A DNA stretch of 39,400 nt from UBA7672 sp040398425 (GTDB lineage Bacteria > Pseudomonadota > Alphaproteobacteria > Caulobacterales > Hyphomonadaceae), in NCBI GenBank assembly GCA_040398425.1, contig JBBATZ010000040.1, positions 1 to 39,400 on the forward strand, read 5' to 3'. Positions 1-7,288 of the stretch are shown here, piece by piece. The notes below the pieces were generated by a model. It had not been told where the DNA came from. It did no database searches and worked only from the letters and a program-made list of their open reading frames with translations. The first letter of the stretch is position 1. The number at the start of each line of letters is the position of its first letter. The position numbers and the translations under genes are program-made.

Positions 1-10
1 GGAGACAGAC

Positions 11-1168
11 ATGACCCGGGCCGTAATCGCAGGTTTCACCCGCACCCCGTTCCACTTCGCCAACAAGGGAAAGCTGGTCGGCGTCCGGCCTGATGATCTC
101 GCCGCCATCGCAATTATGGCCCTGGTCGAACGCACCGGCATCGACCCCAGATCGCTGGAAGACGTCGTCCTCGGCACGGCTTATCCGGAAGCCGAGCAGG
201 GCTCCAACATCGCCCGCCTCGCCAGCCTTCTCGCCGGTCTGCCCATAGAACTCGGCGGCATCACGATGAACCGCTTCTGCGGCTCGTCCATGTCGGCCAT
301 CCACTACGCCGTCGGCCAGATCGCGATCGGCGCCGGCGAAGCCTTCATCGCTGGCGGCGTCGAGAGCATGACGCGCGTTCCCCAAGGCGGCTTCAACCAC
401 TCGCCGAATCTGCGCTTCAAGGGTAAGGCCGAAAACAACCCGGACGTCATGCTCGACGCCTACATCTCAATGGGCGAGACAGCCGAGAATGTTGCGCGCC
501 AGTACGGCATCTCGCGCGCCGACCAGGAAAAGCTCGCCTACGTCTCGCAGATGAAGGCCGCTGAAGCCCAACGCGCCGGCCGCTTCAGGGACGAGATCGT
601 GCCCGTCAAAACCGCCGACGGCATCGTTGACGCCGATGGCACGCTGCGCCCACAGACAACCCTAGAAGGTCTCGCGGGCCTCAAACCGGCCTTCCGGGTC
701 GACGGCACAGTCACGGCCGGAACGTCATCGCCGCTCACGGATGGCGCCTCTGCAATGCTGGTCACCAGCGAAGCCTACGCCAGGACCAGTGGTCTTGAAG
801 TTCTCGGTCGCATCCGCTCTGTCGCGATCGCGGGCGTCCCGCCGGAAATCATGGGCATGGGCCCCGTCCCCGCATCGCTGAAAGCGCTCGCCCGCGCCGG
901 CCTCACCATCAAGGAAATTGATGTAGTCGAGATCAACGAAGCGTTCGGCTCACAAGCCGTCGCCTCGATCCGCGAACTCGGCATCCCGGTGGAGAAGGTC
1001 AACATTGACGGCGGCGGCATCGCCATAGGCCACCCGCTTGGCGCAACCGGCGCCCGCATCACCGCGAAAGCCGCGCAGATCATGAAGCGCGAAGGCAAGC
1101 GCTTTGCGCTCGCCACGCAGTGCATCGGCGGCGGGCAGGGCATTGCGACTGTGATCGAAGCGATCTGA
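11..1168 (+). CDS. acetyl-CoA C-acyltransferase (thiolase)
   Basis: Thiolase-family enzyme of 385 residues, normal length for a degradative or biosynthetic thiolase. It would cleave 3-ketoacyl-CoA or condense acyl-CoAs in the cytoplasm. The nucleophilic Cys90 sits in NRFCGSSM, the catalytic His341 in GHPLGATGAR, and the second catalytic Cys371 in QCIGGGQG near the C terminus. A GGAG ribosome site lies six bases before the ATG, so the start is well supported although the gene begins at the window edge. Any upstream partner, such as a 3-hydroxyacyl-CoA dehydrogenase, is outside the window. A strong terminator hairpin follows. The family is certain; the substrate (FadA-type beta-oxidation or another acyl-CoA) cannot be told from sequence. 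Confidence 0.95.
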   Translation: MTRAVIAGFTRTPFHFANKGKLVGVRPDDLAAIAIMALVERTGIDPRSLEDVVLGTAYPEAEQGSNIARLASLLAGLPIELGGITMNRFCGSSMSAIHYAVGQIAIGAGEAFIAGGVESMTRVPQGGFNHSPNLRFKGKAENNPDVMLDAYISMGETAENVARQYGISRADQEKLAYVSQMKAAEAQRAGRFRDEIVPVKTADGIVDADGTLRPQTTLEGLAGLKPAFRVDGTVTAGTSSPLTDGASAMLVTSEAYARTSGLEVLGRIRSVAIAGVPPEIMGMGPVPASLKALARAGLTIKEIDVVEINEAFGSQAVASIRELGIPVEKVNIDGGGIAIGHPLGATGARITAKAAQIMKREGKRFALATQCIGGGQGIATVIEAI

Positions 1169-1183
1169 CATCTACCCCGAACT

Positions 1184-1218
1184 CGACGGGCGGCGTACAA
1201 GCGCCGCCCGTCGATTTT
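1184..1218 (+). terminator. intrinsic terminator after the thiolase gene
   Basis: A perfect 12-bp stem (cgacgggcggcg with its complement) closes a 6-nt loop and is followed by ATTTT. It begins 15 bases after the thiolase stop. The leftward GNAT gene ends nearby, so the hairpin may also stop that transcript, but there is no T-run on that side. Confidence 0.8.
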
Positions 1219-1277
1219 CGCGCGGCCTAGCGAACAACGAAGCGCGTTATCGGCCCCGTCCACGCCTTTCCGTCGCC

Positions 1278-1739
1278 CTAAAGCGCTTCTATATCCGAGG
1301 CGCCCGCCGCCGCAATCACGCGCGGCCAGAACGCCAGCGCAGGCGGATTGCGCATGCTGACCGCTATCTCCCACTGACCGGCGTGCATCTGGATCAGGTC
1401 GATCGCCGCCCGCGCGCCGACGCCCTCACGCCGAAACGTTCGCATCACGAAGAACTCGCCCATGTTGAAGTCGACAGGCCGATCACAATGCGACCGCGTG
1501 TTGAGCAGCGCAAATCCCGCGAGCTGACCACCAGCGCGGATGAACCACACAGAGCGATCAGGCTCGTTCCAGTACTCATCCAGCCGCAGCAGATCCGAAA
1601 ACCGGCCATCCTCCTCCACCGCCAGCTTGCGCTGTACGGAGAGAAACTCGCTGAAGTCGTGCACGTAGAGCTGCACGAGATTCGCCAGCGTCTCGTGCTG
1701 CGAAGGACCGCCACGTTCGAGGCTTACACGATCAGCCAT
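1278..1739 (-). CDS. GNAT family N-acetyltransferase
   Basis: A 153-residue GNAT-fold protein that would transfer an acetyl group from acetyl-CoA to an unknown amine. The acetyl-CoA binding region is visible as EFFVMRTFRREGVGARAA (the R-x-x-G-x-G/A pattern of motif A), followed by a helix and the closing strand EIAVSMRNPPALAFW. The ATG at the MADRVSL start is preceded by AGGGA at good spacing; longer upstream in-frame starts run into the intergenic space and lack such a site. It is the last gene of a leftward block, 50 bases after the 77-residue protein and behind rtcB, so it may be co-transcribed with them. Substrate unknown. Confidence 0.85.
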   Translation of the reverse strand: MADRVSLERGGPSQHETLANLVQLYVHDFSEFLSVQRKLAVEEDGRFSDLLRLDEYWNEPDRSVWFIRAGGQLAGFALLNTRSHCDRPVDFNMGEFFVMRTFRREGVGARAAIDLIQMHAGQWEIAVSMRNPPALAFWPRVIAAAGASDIEAL

Positions 1740-1789
1740 TCTCGTCCCTACAGCCAGGATTGGGGCGACGTGCGCACGCCGCCCCGTGT

Positions 1790-2023
1790 TTAGTTCCGGC
1801 GCTCGATCGAAGGCAAACCCTTGCGATCGAACCCCTGCTTCTCGCGAAGCGCCTGTGCGTCCATGCCGGGCGGGAAGACGTCGATGACGAGCCATGTACC
1901 GTCGTCGAACTTATCGGTCTTCAGCTCCACGTGCGCGCCCTTGCGGGCCCCGCGTGCTTCAATCCAGCCGACAGTCTCGGTTGCGCCTTGCTGCATGCGG
2001 CATTGATACCAGAGGTTGTTCAT
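1790..2023 (-). CDS. conserved small protein encoded behind rtcB (77 aa)
   Basis: A 77-residue cytoplasmic protein with no signal peptide or membrane segment. It has a clear ribosome site (AAGGAGA) eight bases before the ATG, which fixes the start at MNNLWYQCRM. The sequence is dominated by a compact, probably beta-rich core, WIEARGARKGAHVEL followed by GTWLVIDVFPPGMDA, then a charged tail. It lies 60 bases after rtcB on the same strand, so the two are probably one transcript. I do not recognise a named domain. Small proteins of this look beside RtcB are an inference from context and memory, not a verified family. A role with the RNA ligase is possible but unproven. Confidence 0.75.
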   Translation of the reverse strand: MNNLWYQCRMQQGATETVGWIEARGARKGAHVELKTDKFDDGTWLVIDVFPPGMDAQALREKQGFDRKGLPSIERRN

Positions 2024-2046
2024 CGTCTTCTCCTTTCCGGTAGTCC

Positions 2047-2075
2047 GCCGGGCGACGGCCAATCCGCCGCCCGGC
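2047..2075 (-). other. hairpin between rtcB and the 77-residue gene
   Basis: An 8-bp perfect stem (GCCGGGCG with CGCCCGGC) with a short inner helix lies in the 60-base gap after rtcB, just before the next ribosome site. There is no T-run, so it looks more like a processing or stability element than a terminator. Confidence 0.45.
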
Positions 2076-2083
2076 TTCAGTCC

Positions 2084-3295
2084 TTATCCTTTCACGCACA
2101 CCACCTGCTTCAACGTGTGAACCACGTCGATCAGGTCGGACTGCGCCGCGATGACGGCGTCGATGTCCTTGTAGGCCATCGGCGTTTCGTCGATCACGCC
2201 CTGGTCCTTGCGGCATTCAACGCCTTCGGTCGCCTCGCGGTGATCCTTCAGCGTGAACGTCGCCTTCGCTTTGGTGCGCGACATCGCGCGGCCTGCGCCG
2301 TGCGAGCACGAGCAGAACGAGTCCGGGTTGCCCTTGCCGCGCACGATGAACGACTTGGCGCCCATCGATCCCGGGATGATCCCGAGTTCGTCGAGCCCCG
2401 CGCGGACGGCGCCCTTGCGGGTCACCCAGACATCGGCGTCGAAGTGGTGTTCTTTCTCTACATAGTTGTGGTGGCAGTTCACCGCATGCTTGCCGAGCTT
2501 GAACTTCGGCAGATGCTCGCGCAGCGCCTGAAGCGTCCGCTCCATCATCGCTTCACGGTTGGCGCGGGCATAATCCTGCGCCCAGCTCACCGCCTCGATG
2601 TAGTCGTCGAAGATCGGCTCACCTTCGACGAAGAAGGCGAGATCCTGATCCGGCACGTGATAGCCGAGCACGCGCTTTTCCAGCATGCGCCGGGCAGCTT
2701 CGATGAAGTACTGCCCGATCTGGTTGCCCGTGCCGCGCGAGCCCGAGTGCAGCATCACCCAGACAAACCCACGCTCATCGATACAGACCTCGATGAAGTG
2801 GTTGCCCGAGCCAAGCGTGCCCAGCTGTGCGGCCACCTTGTGGTTCGGAATCTTGCGGTGCTTGTCGCGGATGCGATCAAGACGCGCCTCAAGATCCGAA
2901 TTGCGCCAGCGCGAGATGACGGAGTCAGGCGTCGTGCCCCATTCCCCGCCGCGTCCCACGCCCGTCGGCGCCTTGCGCTCGATTTCCGAACGCAGCTTTG
3001 CCAGCGAGTCTGGCAAGTGCTCTGCGCGCAGCGTGGTCTCCACCGCCATCATCCCGCAACCGATGTCGACGCCGACAGCTGCAGGGATGATCGCGCCCTT
3101 GGTCGGGATCACCGAACCAACGGTCGCGCCGCGTCCGAAGTGGACGTCGGGCATGACGGCGAGGTGAGAGTGTACAAACGGCAGCCCCGCCACGTTTTCG
3201 AGCTGTTCCCGGGCGCTGTCCTCGACGGGGACGCCTTTCACCCAGGCCTTGATGCGGCCACCCTTGGCCGTTTCGAACACTTCAAACGTGCTCAT
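2084..3295 (-). CDS. rtcB: RNA-splicing ligase RtcB
   Basis: A 403-residue RtcB, the GTP- and Mn-dependent ligase that joins RNA 3'-phosphate or 2',3'-cyclic phosphate ends to 5'-OH ends. Family hallmarks are in order: MPDVHFGRG around residue 50, the metal Cys80 in GVDIGCGM, GSGNHFIEV near 165, the metal His in HSGSRGTGN near 183, NCHHNY near 275, and His332 in CSCSHGAGRAMSR, the residue that is guanylylated. All expected residues are present, so it should be active. The ATG at MSTFEVFE has AAGGA upstream and matches the family N terminus. No RtcA cyclase or sigma54 regulator RtcR is adjacent, unlike E. coli. Upstream lies a short transcription unit that ends in a terminator, which may govern its expression. 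Confidence 0.97.
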   Translation of the reverse strand: MSTFEVFETAKGGRIKAWVKGVPVEDSAREQLENVAGLPFVHSHLAVMPDVHFGRGATVGSVIPTKGAIIPAAVGVDIGCGMMAVETTLRAEHLPDSLAKLRSEIERKAPTGVGRGGEWGTTPDSVISRWRNSDLEARLDRIRDKHRKIPNHKVAAQLGTLGSGNHFIEVCIDERGFVWVMLHSGSRGTGNQIGQYFIEAARRMLEKRVLGYHVPDQDLAFFVEGEPIFDDYIEAVSWAQDYARANREAMMERTLQALREHLPKFKLGKHAVNCHHNYVEKEHHFDADVWVTRKGAVRAGLDELGIIPGSMGAKSFIVRGKGNPDSFCSCSHGAGRAMSRTKAKATFTLKDHREATEGVECRKDQGVIDETPMAYKDIDAVIAAQSDLIDVVHTLKQVVCVKG

Positions 3296-3362
3296 GTCTG
3301 CGTTTCCTTGTTCGCAGACCCTCCGCGCATCCCGGAGTTTTGTCATCATCCATGCGGACAAC

Positions 3363-3394
3363 AAAAAACCCTCCGGCGCACTGCGCGGAGGGTT
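3363..3394 (-). terminator. intrinsic terminator just upstream of rtcB
   Basis: On the minus strand AACCCUCCG pairs with CGGAGGGUU, with a further GC-rich inner helix around one bulge, followed at once by six U. It lies about 70 bases before the rtcB start, so it either ends the short upstream unit or acts as an attenuator for rtcB. A second copy of the 3' arm (GCGCGGAGGGT) lies downstream at 3318-3328. Confidence 0.8.
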
Positions 3395-3425
3395 CGGTTT
3401 AAACCAGCGATGCTGGCTCCTGGAC

Positions 3426-3503
3426 CTATCCCTCCATGCGATCGCGTTCGTCCAGCACTGGCTGGAAGATCGCTGCGATCTGATTTTCGTAGAGCCGTTT
3501 CAT
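3426..3503 (-). CDS. candidate 25-residue leader peptide upstream of rtcB
   Basis: A very short frame reading MKRLYENQIAAIFQPVLDER and ending DRMEG. GGGAG lies six bases before the ATG, ideal spacing for a ribosome site. The same GGGAG is the 3' arm of a small hairpin with CUCCU, and the ATG itself lies in the loop of a second helix (AGCCG with CGGCU), so initiation may be regulated. The frame sits inside a compact unit with its own promoter and terminator. The peptide would be charged and partly amphipathic, without a signal peptide. It may be a true peptide, a leader whose translation controls termination, or a chance frame inside a small RNA. Confidence 0.45.
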   Translation of the reverse strand: MKRLYENQIAAIFQPVLDERDRMEG

Positions 3504-3509
3504 CGGCTG

Positions 3510-3532
3510 CTCCCGAAAGGAGGTTGATCCAA
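3510..3532 (-). promoter_or_regulatory. 16S rRNA 3'-tail-like sequence with SD-masking hairpin
   Basis: Read on the minus strand, 18 bases run TTGGATCAACCTCCTTTC. The 3' end of alphaproteobacterial 16S rRNA is CUGGAUCACCUCCUUUCU, so this matches with one inserted A and a first-base change, and it includes the complete anti-Shine-Dalgarno. Its CTCCT then pairs with GGGAG of the next ribosome site across a 3-nt loop. The resemblance is seen directly; any ribosome-mimic or masking function is inference. Confidence 0.5.
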
Positions 3533-3541
3533 GGCGGCGGT

Positions 3542-3569
3542 GTTTGATCGAAGAAAGCGGCGGCGTCAA
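3542..3569 (-). promoter_or_regulatory. predicted housekeeping promoter of the rtcB leader unit
   Basis: TTGACGC, 13 bases, then GATCAAAC on the minus strand. This matches all of the Caulobacter -35 consensus TTGACGS and six of eight positions of GCTANAWC, at the accepted spacing. Transcription would start close to 3535 and run about 175 nt to the terminator. Confidence 0.5.
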
Positions 3570-3599
3570 GGCGGATTGTCGCGGACGGGCAAAGCTCAA

Positions 3600-3920
3600 T
3601 CAACCACAAGGACCAATACGCACCCCATCGCGGGTGGTCAGGAATACTTCCGGGTCAAGCGTGAGAAGGTAGCCTTCTCCCTCATAGCGATCGTCATGGC
3701 GTGGCCAGACGGATGACACAAAGTGGAGCACGTGACGCATGCCCAAATAGTCGATCGTTGCTTCCTTGCCTGTGTAGGTAACGCGGAAAATGCTGCCGCG
3801 CCCCTCCGCACCGCAATAACAAGTCACCGAGCCGTTTGCCGTATCAAATCCCGGTTCCAGCGAGCACGCGGACAGGCAAACCAGGAGAGTTGCAATCGTC
3901 TGCCAGCGCGCAGCCGTCAT
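3600..3920 (-). CDS. small lipoprotein encoded behind the TIR gene
   Basis: A 106-residue predicted lipoprotein. The N terminus has a hydrophobic signal ending in the lipobox LSAC, with Cys19 as the lipidated residue. The mature part carries CYC and a C-terminal GPCG, suggesting disulfides in the periplasm, and a beta-rich stretch (IFRVTYTGKEATIDYLGMRH). It begins 10 bases after the TIR-FGE stop with AGGCAGG as ribosome site, so the two are almost certainly co-transcribed. No domain recognised. Its location suggests that it acts outside the membrane with the FGE-like half of the TIR protein, for example as a partner or inhibitor; this is inference from operon structure alone. Confidence 0.75.
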   Translation of the reverse strand: MTAARWQTIATLLVCLSACSLEPGFDTANGSVTCYCGAEGRGSIFRVTYTGKEATIDYLGMRHVLHFVSSVWPRHDDRYEGEGYLLTLDPEVFLTTRDGVRIGPCG

Positions 3921-3930
3921 AACAGCCTGC

Positions 3931-5436
3931 CTAAGGCGCCGACGCGATCCTGAATCCTGTGCGCGTGTCTCGCTTGGTCGGGTCGTTGCGCGAGCGCGCT
4001 GCGATGCGAAGGCCTTCGACAGGATCCGAATAGGTCCCGCCACGGAGCACGCGTTGTGCGCATTTCGCAACTTCGACCGAGCGTCCATCCAGCGGCGCTT
4101 TCGCGAACGTGTTCACGTAGCAGTCCTGCACCCACTCACGCACATTGCCGGTCACGCCGACAAGGCCGAGCGGGTTTGCCGCCAACGTGTCGACCGCTTG
4201 CGCCGTCGCGCCCGTTCCCGCTTTGGTTGGGTCGTTCATCGCGCCCCACCAGAATGGCGTCGTCGTGCCGCCGCGGCCCGCGTACTCCCACTCCGCTTCC
4301 GTCGGCAGGCGATTGACGCGACCAGTTTTCTTGGTCAGCCACGCAGCGTAGGTTGCGGCGTCTTTCCACGACACGTTGACTACAGGCTGCTTGCCACGGC
4401 CCTGACCGTTATCCTTCGGCGTATACTTGGCGCAGCCGCCGTCTGCGATGCACGCGTCCCATTCTTCATACGTTACTTCGGTGATGCCGATTGCGTAGGG
4501 CGCCATAGCGACCTTGCGCTGCGGCCCTTCCCACGCCTTGCGGCCAAGCTCGTCATCGGGGGCGCCCATGAGGAAGGTGCCGCCCGCAACGTTCAGCATC
4601 AGCGGGCAGCCATCGCAATCGCGGAACGTACTCGCGGCCGGCGCGGGCCCGCGTGTATCTGCAACCGGGGCTGCAGGTGCAGGTGTCGCCGGAGGTTCGG
4701 TTGGCGTCTCAACAGGCGCCGTCTCAGGAAGTGCCCCGGCAGCCATCATGGGTGTCGGCGCGGGAGGGGGTGCCTCGGCAGCCTGCACCGGCTCACTCGC
4801 GGGCGCTGTGTGCATGAACGAGGCAATCAGGTCGCCAACCTGCTGCGGTCGCCACAGATACAGTCCGCCAATCGTTGACGCGATGAACAACAGCAACAGC
4901 ACCAGGATCCCGCCGACGCCGATCCCGCGCTTCTTCTGGATATGCTCCTTGCGCATGGCCACCTGTTTTGGCGGCGCCTTGACCTTTCCGTTCTTGTTGG
5001 TCGGGCGCTTCACGCCGCCTTCCTGGAGCAGGGGCCCCGGCGGCGCGGCCTTGATACGTTCGCGGATCGTCTCCACCAGCTTGCGCCAGTTCGGATCGGC
5101 GCGGTCGCCTTCCCACTTGGACAGGTCGGTCGTCTGGATCAGCTCGAACATGACGGGCCGGTCGCAGTCCTCGATCATGGCGGGAACCAGCGTGCTCTTG
5201 CGCTGTCCGATCGTCGCCTCCGCCCGCACCCACCGCGACTTGACGGAGCGGCTGGACCACACCACCACCACCGCCTTCGCCGCCCGCAGCCGCTCTTCGG
5301 TGATCTCGTCGTAGTTCTCGCCGGCCTTGAGCTCCATATCGAGCCAGACGTTCAGGCCCTCATGGACCAGGCCGTCGACCACGCGCTGCGCGATCGGCAG
5401 ATCTTCGCGATTATAGGAAACGAAAACATCAGGCAT
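3931..5436 (-). CDS. TIR domain - transmembrane - FGE/sulfatase-modifying-like protein
   Basis: A 501-residue three-part protein. Residues 1-130 form a TIR domain (FVSYNREDLPIAQ at the start), with the candidate NAD-cleaving Glu in SRWVRAEA (Glu73). Residues 135-170 are strongly basic, 171-195 form one membrane helix, and 215-268 are a Pro/Ala linker. Residues 278-501 form an FGE/SUMF1-like (C-type lectin fold) domain with GGTFLMGAP, LPTEAEWEYAGRGG, GNVREW and a GFRIA end. The basic stretch predicts TIR inside and FGE outside. The Cys pair of true formylglycine-generating enzymes is absent from the RGGTY...GFR segment, so it is probably a binding module. The start is the ATG at MPDVFVSY; a longer frame upstream adds an unrelated, non-TIR sequence. 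It heads an operon with a lipoprotein. Confidence 0.88.
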   Translation of the reverse strand: MPDVFVSYNREDLPIAQRVVDGLVHEGLNVWLDMELKAGENYDEITEERLRAAKAVVVVWSSRSVKSRWVRAEATIGQRKSTLVPAMIEDCDRPVMFELIQTTDLSKWEGDRADPNWRKLVETIRERIKAAPPGPLLQEGGVKRPTNKNGKVKAPPKQVAMRKEHIQKKRGIGVGGILVLLLLFIASTIGGLYLWRPQQVGDLIASFMHTAPASEPVQAAEAPPPAPTPMMAAGALPETAPVETPTEPPATPAPAAPVADTRGPAPAASTFRDCDGCPLMLNVAGGTFLMGAPDDELGRKAWEGPQRKVAMAPYAIGITEVTYEEWDACIADGGCAKYTPKDNGQGRGKQPVVNVSWKDAATYAAWLTKKTGRVNRLPTEAEWEYAGRGGTTTPFWWGAMNDPTKAGTGATAQAVDTLAANPLGLVGVTGNVREWVQDCYVNTFAKAPLDGRSVEVAKCAQRVLRGGTYSDPVEGLRIAARSRNDPTKRDTRTGFRIASAP

Positions 5437-5663
5437 AGATGACCCCACGCGCCACGCGGCAAGCTGTAATCCTCCGCATCGGGAAGGCAACTGCCACTCG
5501 CCCGGACTTGCAGCCGCCGCTGCAAATGTTCGCCCGTGTGGCGGGGGGCGCCCATGCGGCAAGCCACTTGAGCAGGCAATGCGTGCTGTTAGAACGGGCA
5601 GGACCGGGTCGCTTGCCGTCGAGACTTGCCGCATGCTGAGACTGGAATCATCGGATGGGGCAC

Positions 5664-6509
5664 ATGCGGGTCTGGAACTGGATCAGGAAACGACCCTGGA
5701 CGGGCCTCGCAATTGGGCTCGCCGGCGCGATCGCGATCCTGTTCGGGAGCGTCATGCTGGCCGAGCCGAGACTTGACCGGAGCTGGGTTGAGAACCTGTC
5801 GCGTATGCCGAAGGTCGAGCTGTCACAGGGATCGTTCTCGCTCGATCACGTCACGGACTGGTCCTACACGGACACGGCGCCAAGAACCAAAGGCTCCCGC
5901 ACCTTCGCCAACACGTTTGATGAACTGCGGAATGTCTGGTTCGTTGTCGAGCCACAGCCGGGTCAGCCCTACGCCGCACACACCCTTATCCTGTTCGAGT
6001 TCGCCGGCGACCGCGTCCTCGGCCTGACGGTCGAGGCGCGTCTTGAGGAAGGCGAGACCTACGATGCCGTGCAGGGGGCGCTCAACAAGTTCGAGCTGTC
6101 CTATGTCTGGTCCACCGCGCGCGACTTGCTCACCCGCCGTGTGACCATGCTCCACAAGCAGATCTATGTGTATCCGCTCCAACTGGACGCAATGCAGAAG
6201 CGCAGCTTCCTGCGCGCACTGATCGAACAGACGGTCGACGTTTCCACGCACGCGCGCTTCTACAACACGATCACCTCGAACTGCACAAACGAACTCGCCA
6301 AGGTTGCGGGTCTAGGCTGGCACTATTCATGGGTGCTGACGGGCTACTCTCCCCAGCGACTTTACGAGTTGAAGCTGATCCCGGGGGCGACGTTCGAAGC
6401 CGCCCAGCAACGTGCGCTGCTGACGGAACCGCTTGCGTCCTGGAATGCCATGGAGACGCCTGAATTCGATCATGCCTTGCTGACAGAGTTACGCAGCAGG
6501 AGCAGTTGA
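5664..6509 (+). CDS. DUF4105 / Lnb N-terminal-like periplasmic protein
   Basis: A 281-residue protein with an N-terminal membrane anchor (about residues 12-32) and an extracytoplasmic DUF4105 domain, the family also called the Lnb N-terminal domain. The conserved block ARFYNTITSNCTNELAK with its single invariant-looking Cys is present, as is the early WFVVEPQPG region. Lnb is known as a lipoprotein N-acyl-transferring enzyme in some Firmicutes; whether the proteobacterial versions do this is not known to me. I prefer the second ATG (MRVWNW) because GGATGGGG then falls at ribosome-site distance; the first ATG, three codons upstream, is possible. Its stop overlaps the hydrolase start by one base (TGATG), so they are translationally coupled. 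Confidence 0.8.
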   Translation: MRVWNWIRKRPWTGLAIGLAGAIAILFGSVMLAEPRLDRSWVENLSRMPKVELSQGSFSLDHVTDWSYTDTAPRTKGSRTFANTFDELRNVWFVVEPQPGQPYAAHTLILFEFAGDRVLGLTVEARLEEGETYDAVQGALNKFELSYVWSTARDLLTRRVTMLHKQIYVYPLQLDAMQKRSFLRALIEQTVDVSTHARFYNTITSNCTNELAKVAGLGWHYSWVLTGYSPQRLYELKLIPGATFEAAQQRALLTEPLASWNAMETPEFDHALLTELRSRSS

Positions 6510-7288
6510 TGGCGACGTCGTTCTCGCCTGAAACCATCGACCAGCGCATCGAGGCGCTTGCGCCTTCAGTTGAGCTGTTCCTGCCCGAAGGCGATGGCCC
6601 ACATCCCGTGGTAATTCAGTTCCACGGCTGTGGCGGCAAGAAGAACCTGCAGGGGCGCTGGGCCGCGGTCGCGCAGGCGGCAGGATGGGCTGTCGTTGTC
6701 GTCGACAGCTATGCGCATCGGCGTATCTCGCGGCTCGAAGCGTACGCCACGGTGTGCACCGGCCTGCAGCTGTGGGGGCGCGAACGGGCAGGCGATCTCT
6801 ATGCGATGCTGGCGTGGGTGCGACGGCAGGCATGGGCCGATCCAGCGCGCGTGGCGCTCGCTGGCTGGAGCCATGGCGCGTGGACCGTGCTCGACGCAAT
6901 GGCACTGCAGCCCGGCCGCGACGCCGAGCGTGAGACGCGGCTGGCCGGCATTCCCGACGAGCCGCTTGCGGGCCTCAGCGGCGCGTTCATCCTCTATCCG
7001 TGGCAGGGCATCGGCGCGCTCGCCCCACAGCGTGGCCTCCGCATCGATGTGCCAGTGCAGGCGATCGTCGGAACAGCCGACAGCGTGGTCGGCGGCCGCA
7101 ATGTCGCGCGCGTCCTGACGGGCATGAAGACGCCGGGGCAGGCGATCAAGGTCGAGCTTTTCGAAGGCGCCACGCACGCGTTCGACGAGATCGAGGCGCA
7201 GGACTGGCGTGTGAAATACGATCCCGACTTCACCGCACGCGCGCACGGCATGTATGCCGCGTTCCTGAAAGGGCTGGCCGTCAATTAG
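6509..7288 (+). CDS. dienelactone hydrolase-like alpha/beta hydrolase
   Basis: A 259-residue alpha/beta hydrolase of the dienelactone hydrolase type. The oxyanion region is FHGCGG, the nucleophile Ser121 lies in GWSHGAW, an acidic residue lies in GTADSV, and the catalytic His in GATHAFD near the C terminus, so the triad looks complete. No signal peptide; probably cytoplasmic. The ATG overlaps the DUF4105 stop and has AGGAG six bases upstream. At the other end its stop overlaps the convergent VanZ-like gene by four bases. The substrate is unknown; esters or lactones are typical for the family. Confidence 0.85.
   Translation: MATSFSPETIDQRIEALAPSVELFLPEGDGPHPVVIQFHGCGGKKNLQGRWAAVAQAAGWAVVVVDSYAHRRISRLEAYATVCTGLQLWGRERAGDLYAMLAWVRRQAWADPARVALAGWSHGAWTVLDAMALQPGRDAERETRLAGIPDEPLAGLSGAFILYPWQGIGALAPQRGLRIDVPVQAIVGTADSVVGGRNVARVLTGMKTPGQAIKVELFEGATHAFDEIEAQDWRVKYDPDFTARAHGMYAAFLKGLAVN

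Noticed and set aside
1760..3547. A 595-codon open frame antisense to rtcB
   Set aside because: It mirrors rtcB and high GC keeps such frames open; its translation is rich in Arg, His and Asp and has no domain.
3518..3600. AAAGGAGG on the plus strand as the ribosome site of a rightward gene
   Set aside because: No start codon at proper distance opens a sensible frame; the only long frame is antisense to the lipoprotein gene. The minus-strand reading explains more.
3931..4605. FGE domain as a target of a diversity-generating retroelement
   Set aside because: The fold is the kind that such elements vary, but no reverse transcriptase or template repeat is present in the window.
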